55,180 nt of DNA from positions 1 through 55,180 of the forward strand of contig PHCF01000003.1 in assembly GCA_002842145.1 (NCBI GenBank), in the 5' to 3' direction. A program made the position numbers and the translations under genes. Positions 52,552-55,180 of this stretch are shown here, piece by piece; positions within the stretch are counted from its first letter, which is position 1, and each line of letters starts with the position of its first letter. The DNA comes from Betaproteobacteria bacterium HGW-Betaproteobacteria-6 (lineage in GTDB: Bacteria > Pseudomonadota > Gammaproteobacteria > Burkholderiales > Rhodocyclaceae). The notes under the pieces are model-generated. The model was given only the letters and a program-made list of their open reading frames with translations. It did not search any database and was not told the origin of the DNA.

Positions 52552-53901
52552 TCAATCCTTGAAATATCCTTCGTCCCTGTACTGCTGCAACTTGTAGCGC
52601 AAGGTCCGCTCCGAGATCCCCAGACGCTCTATAGCCAGCTTTCGGGAGCCTCCCACTTCAGCCAGCGTTCGAAGAATATGGTCGCGCTCGAGGTCCTTCA
52701 TATTATCGGCTCTTTTTTCTGCTTCAGGCGCTGCTAGTTCGGCAGCTGTCCGCCGCTGTTCACCAGTCGGCGCAGGCGCCAGATTAAGGTGCTCGACGCC
52801 GATCTCTGGCCCGGTCGACAGGATCAGCGCGCGCTGGATCACGTTTTCCAGTTCCCGCACATTGCCTGGCCAGGCATGGTGCGCCAGAGCGTCTTCTGCC
52901 TGCGCGCCAAATCCGACGCCATTTCGACCGAAACGTCCGCCATGCTCGCCGAGAAAATAGCGCGCGATGGGCACGATATCGAGTCTCCGCTCACGCAACG
53001 GCGGAATGGCCACCGGGAATACGTTCAGCCGGTAATAAAGATCCTCGCGAAAGACCCCCTTGGCCACAGCCTCCGCCATATCGCGGTTTGAGGTGGCAAC
53101 AATGCGAATATTGAGCGAGACCGGCTTTTTGCCCCCCACCCGTTCAACCTCTCGCTCCTGCAGAACGCGTAGCAACTTGGCCTGGAGTCCCATGGGCATT
53201 TCGGTCACTTCGTCGAGAAGCAGGGTGCCATCCTGAGCCTGCTCGAACTTGCCCGCCTGGGCTTGCTGCGCACCGGTAAAGGCGCCCTTTTCGTAACCAA
53301 ACAGCGTCGCCTCAAGCAGGCTATCGGGGATCGCCGCGCAGTTGATAGCAACAAATGGCCCATCCCGACGGGCCGACTGCCGATGGATGAAGCGAGCGAC
53401 CACTTCCTTGCCAACCCCCGACTCTCCAGTAAGCAGAACCGTTGCATCGGTTTGCGCTACGCGCTGGGCAATGGCGAACAACTCCCGACTGGCCGGATCG
53501 ATGGCGACTACCCCGGCCCGCTCATCGCTATCCGGCAATTCATATTTATTAATGTGCGCGAGCAAGGCCTTGGGTTCGAAAGGCTTGAGCAAAAAGTCAC
53601 ACGCCCCTGAGCGCATGGCATCAACCGCCTTGTCCACCTCGGCATACGCCGTCATGAGCACCACCGGCAGATGCGGCAGACGCCCCCTGATTTCCTTGAG
53701 CAAGGTGATGCCGTCCATCGGCATCATGCGCACATCGCTGACAACTATCGAAAAAGCCTGTTCGCCCAACACCTTCAATGCAGCCTCGCCGCCGTCTACT
53801 GCCACATAAGGGCGGCCGGCAAGCTCAAGAGTATCGCCAATCGCCTCGCGCAGGCTGGGATCGTCTTCAACAACAAGAATGGGCAAACTGTGTTCAGCCA
53901 T
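52552..53901 (-). CDS. flrC: FlrC/FleR-type sigma-54-dependent response regulator
   Basis: 449 residues from the ATG; an in-frame TTG three codons upstream is less likely. Receiver domain (VVEDDPSLREAIG, aspartate in VVSDVRMMPMDG), AAA+ domain with Walker A TGESGVGKE, the sigma-54 contact loop GAFTGA, and a Fis-type helix-turn-helix C-terminus (SRKLAIERLGISERTLRYKL). Activates mid-class flagellar genes such as fliE. Overlaps the sensor gene by 8 bases. Confidence 0.92.
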   Translation of the reverse strand: MAEHSLPILVVEDDPSLREAIGDTLELAGRPYVAVDGGEAALKVLGEQAFSIVVSDVRMMPMDGITLLKEIRGRLPHLPVVLMTAYAEVDKAVDAMRSGACDFLLKPFEPKALLAHINKYELPDSDERAGVVAIDPASRELFAIAQRVAQTDATVLLTGESGVGKEVVARFIHRQSARRDGPFVAINCAAIPDSLLEATLFGYEKGAFTGAQQAQAGKFEQAQDGTLLLDEVTEMPMGLQAKLLRVLQEREVERVGGKKPVSLNIRIVATSNRDMAEAVAKGVFREDLYYRLNVFPVAIPPLRERRLDIVPIARYFLGEHGGRFGRNGVGFGAQAEDALAHHAWPGNVRELENVIQRALILSTGPEIGVEHLNLAPAPTGEQRRTAAELAAPEAEKRADNMKDLERDHILRTLAEVGGSRKLAIERLGISERTLRYKLQQYRDEGYFKD

Positions 53902-55066
53902 GGTCTTCAACTTCGCTCTCTACCGGCGCAACCGGCAAGGTAATGACAAATTCGGCACCGTCGCCCGGCTCCGAAAGCAGCTCTATCGTTCCACCGTGCG
54001 CTCTCGCCACGCCGAGCGCAATGGCCAGTCCCAGGCCTGTTCCCTGCCCCTTGGTGGTAAAAAACGGCTCGAAGATGCGCGCCTGCATTTCACGCGAAAT
54101 ACCCGGGCCGCTGTCACGCACGCCAACCACCACCAGATCCCCGCGCCGTTTGCCGGACAGGCAAATTTTGCCGCTCCTTGCCGTCGCCTGCATGGCGTTC
54201 TCCAGCAAATTGACCAGCGCACCGAACAAGGCCTTGCGACTGCCAACAATAACCGCAGCCTCACATGCATCCTCGAGCACGAACTCAAGGCCATGCTCAC
54301 GCATCAGCGGCTCGACAGTTTGCGCCGCTTCGCTCAGCAGGTCGGAAACTGGAATGACATCCCGCCCGATGCTCTCGCCCCTGGCAAAGAGCAACACATC
54401 CTGAATCAGCCGCTCCAGACGCTTTAACTGTCCATTCGCTTTTTCCGAGAATTTGGCGCGAGCCTCGTCCGAAACGCCGGCCTCGCCAAGATTGGAGGTG
54501 TAGAGCAGCGCGGCCGCCAAAGGCGTGCGCAGTTGATGAGCCAACGACGCGGCCATTTCGCCCATGGCAGCAAGACGCTGGCTCCGCTCGAGTTCGGTTT
54601 TCATCCTATGCGCGGCCGTCACGTCGTGGATGAGCAGAATCTTGCCACCCGCCGACGGCAAGGCACTTTCGCCGATCGACAAACGACTTTCGCCATGCAA
54701 CCACTCGCCGACCGCCACGGTTGGCTCCAGGCTGGCCCGGACCACATCACCCCAATGCTGCCCAACCATGCCAGCGCCAAAAATGGCCATGGCAGCGGGG
54801 TTGACCGCCACAACGATAGCCGACGAATCAAGCAGCACCACCCCCGCCGGCAAGGCATCGAGCAGGGATGACAGGCGCTCGGAAAGAGCCTCCTTTTCCT
54901 GGTATTGCCGACGCAACTCGCCGTTGGCCACAGCCAGTTCCTCAGTCAAGGAGGCGGCGCGAACCTGCAGGGCTTCATAAGCCTGGGTCAGTTCGGCCGA
55001 GACCTGATTGAACATGGCAAATGCCCGTTGCAGTTCGGCCGTCTTGGTATCGGAATCAGGGGTCAA
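53894..55066 (-). CDS. flrB: FlrB/FleS-type cytoplasmic sensor histidine kinase
   Basis: 390 residues from TTG; no ATG with a ribosome-binding site is available near the start, so the N-terminus is uncertain (another ATG occurs 17 codons in). A coiled coil (about 8-60), a PAS domain (about 62-130, LLDALPAGVVLLDSSAIVVAVNPAAM), the HisKA box SLAHQLRTPLAAAL, and an ATPase domain with NLLENAMQAT and GTGLGLAIALGVA. No membrane helix, like FlrB/FleS. Phosphorylates FlrC. Confidence 0.9.
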   Translation of the reverse strand: MTPDSDTKTAELQRAFAMFNQVSAELTQAYEALQVRAASLTEELAVANGELRRQYQEKEALSERLSSLLDALPAGVVLLDSSAIVVAVNPAAMAIFGAGMVGQHWGDVVRASLEPTVAVGEWLHGESRLSIGESALPSAGGKILLIHDVTAAHRMKTELERSQRLAAMGEMAASLAHQLRTPLAAALLYTSNLGEAGVSDEARAKFSEKANGQLKRLERLIQDVLLFARGESIGRDVIPVSDLLSEAAQTVEPLMREHGLEFVLEDACEAAVIVGSRKALFGALVNLLENAMQATARSGKICLSGKRRGDLVVVGVRDSGPGISREMQARIFEPFFTTKGQGTGLGLAIALGVARAHGGTIELLSEPGDGAEFVITLPVAPVESEVEDHG

Positions 55067-55180
55067 CGGATTGCTCAGTGCGGCAAGATAGAAAAAAGAA
55101 AGGGCGAATTCAGCGCGGGTAATAGTAGAATATTTCTAGGATAATTTGGCTTCTCGATTGATTCTTCTTCTGTTTCACCG

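Noticed and set aside
1..55180. CRISPR arrays or complete insertion sequences
   Set aside because: No regularly spaced direct repeats and no transposase frame with terminal inverted repeats were seen.

Overview
The window looks like a chromosomal stretch of a flagellated betaproteobacterium, most likely of the Rhodocyclales (Dechloromonas/Azonexus-like). This is an inference from the beta-type flagellin-FlaG-FliD-FliS cluster with an FlrBC-type sigma-54 regulator pair and from a Cupriavidus-like czc/cad metal-resistance block. No taxonomic marker gene is present.

The left flank (1-1736) is ordinary chromosome: the cut 3' part of an initiator tRNA, an orphan ParA-type ATPase and an IclR-family regulator. 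From about 1784 to 35936 lies a roughly 34.1 kb mobile genomic island. It is bounded by a 95-bp direct repeat (90/95 identical, with a perfect 48-bp core) that duplicates the 3' end and terminator of a tRNA-Thr(UGU) gene. A P4-like tyrosine integrase sits just inside the left end, and matching pairs of GGAGCAA motifs lie just inside both ends. The island carries a MobA/MobL (MOBQ) relaxase and, divergent from it, a near-perfect RSF1010-type nic site in an inverted repeat, but no conjugation apparatus. It therefore reads as an integrative and mobilizable element.

Island layout. (i) 2.0-8.6 kb: integrase, a hypothetical protein, an AlpA/excisionase-like gene in an unusually hairpin-rich setting, a DUF3987/YfjI protein, a RelE/Phd-type toxin-antitoxin pair, the relaxase and oriT. 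(ii) 8.6-13.6 kb: an H-NS protein, an uncharacterised Ser/Thr kinase-partner gene pair facing a putative nuclease with an internal helix-turn-helix (the best candidate for an undescribed, perhaps defensive, system), an IHF-beta-like protein and two hypotheticals. (iii) 13.8-29.1 kb: a stray FlgB-like rod protein, then a zinc/cobalt/cadmium resistance block: His-rich periplasmic protein, CzcD, small membrane and zinc-ribbon proteins, CzcA, CzcB, CzcC, CzcI, CzcRS, a CadA-type P-ATPase, a YnfA protein and CadR. (iv) 29.5-35.4 kb: a double-barrel outer-membrane protein, small proteins, an XRE repressor with twin operators, and a metal-binding protein/YqaJ exonuclease/DUF932 set typical of integrative elements.

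The right flank (35.9 kb to the end) is chromosome: intact tRNA-Thr, a GGDEF protein, then a six-gene cluster (WbqC, two methyltransferases, FAD oxidoreductase, sugar aminotransferase, 1205-residue multidomain glycosyltransferase) immediately before a very short flagellin with a clear sigma-28 promoter. This is a likely flagellin-glycan locus. FlaG, FliD, FliS, FliT, FliK, an FlhB C-terminal-domain protein and a YcgR-type PilZ brake follow. FliE, with a sigma-54 promoter, and the FlrC/FlrB regulators converge from the other strand.
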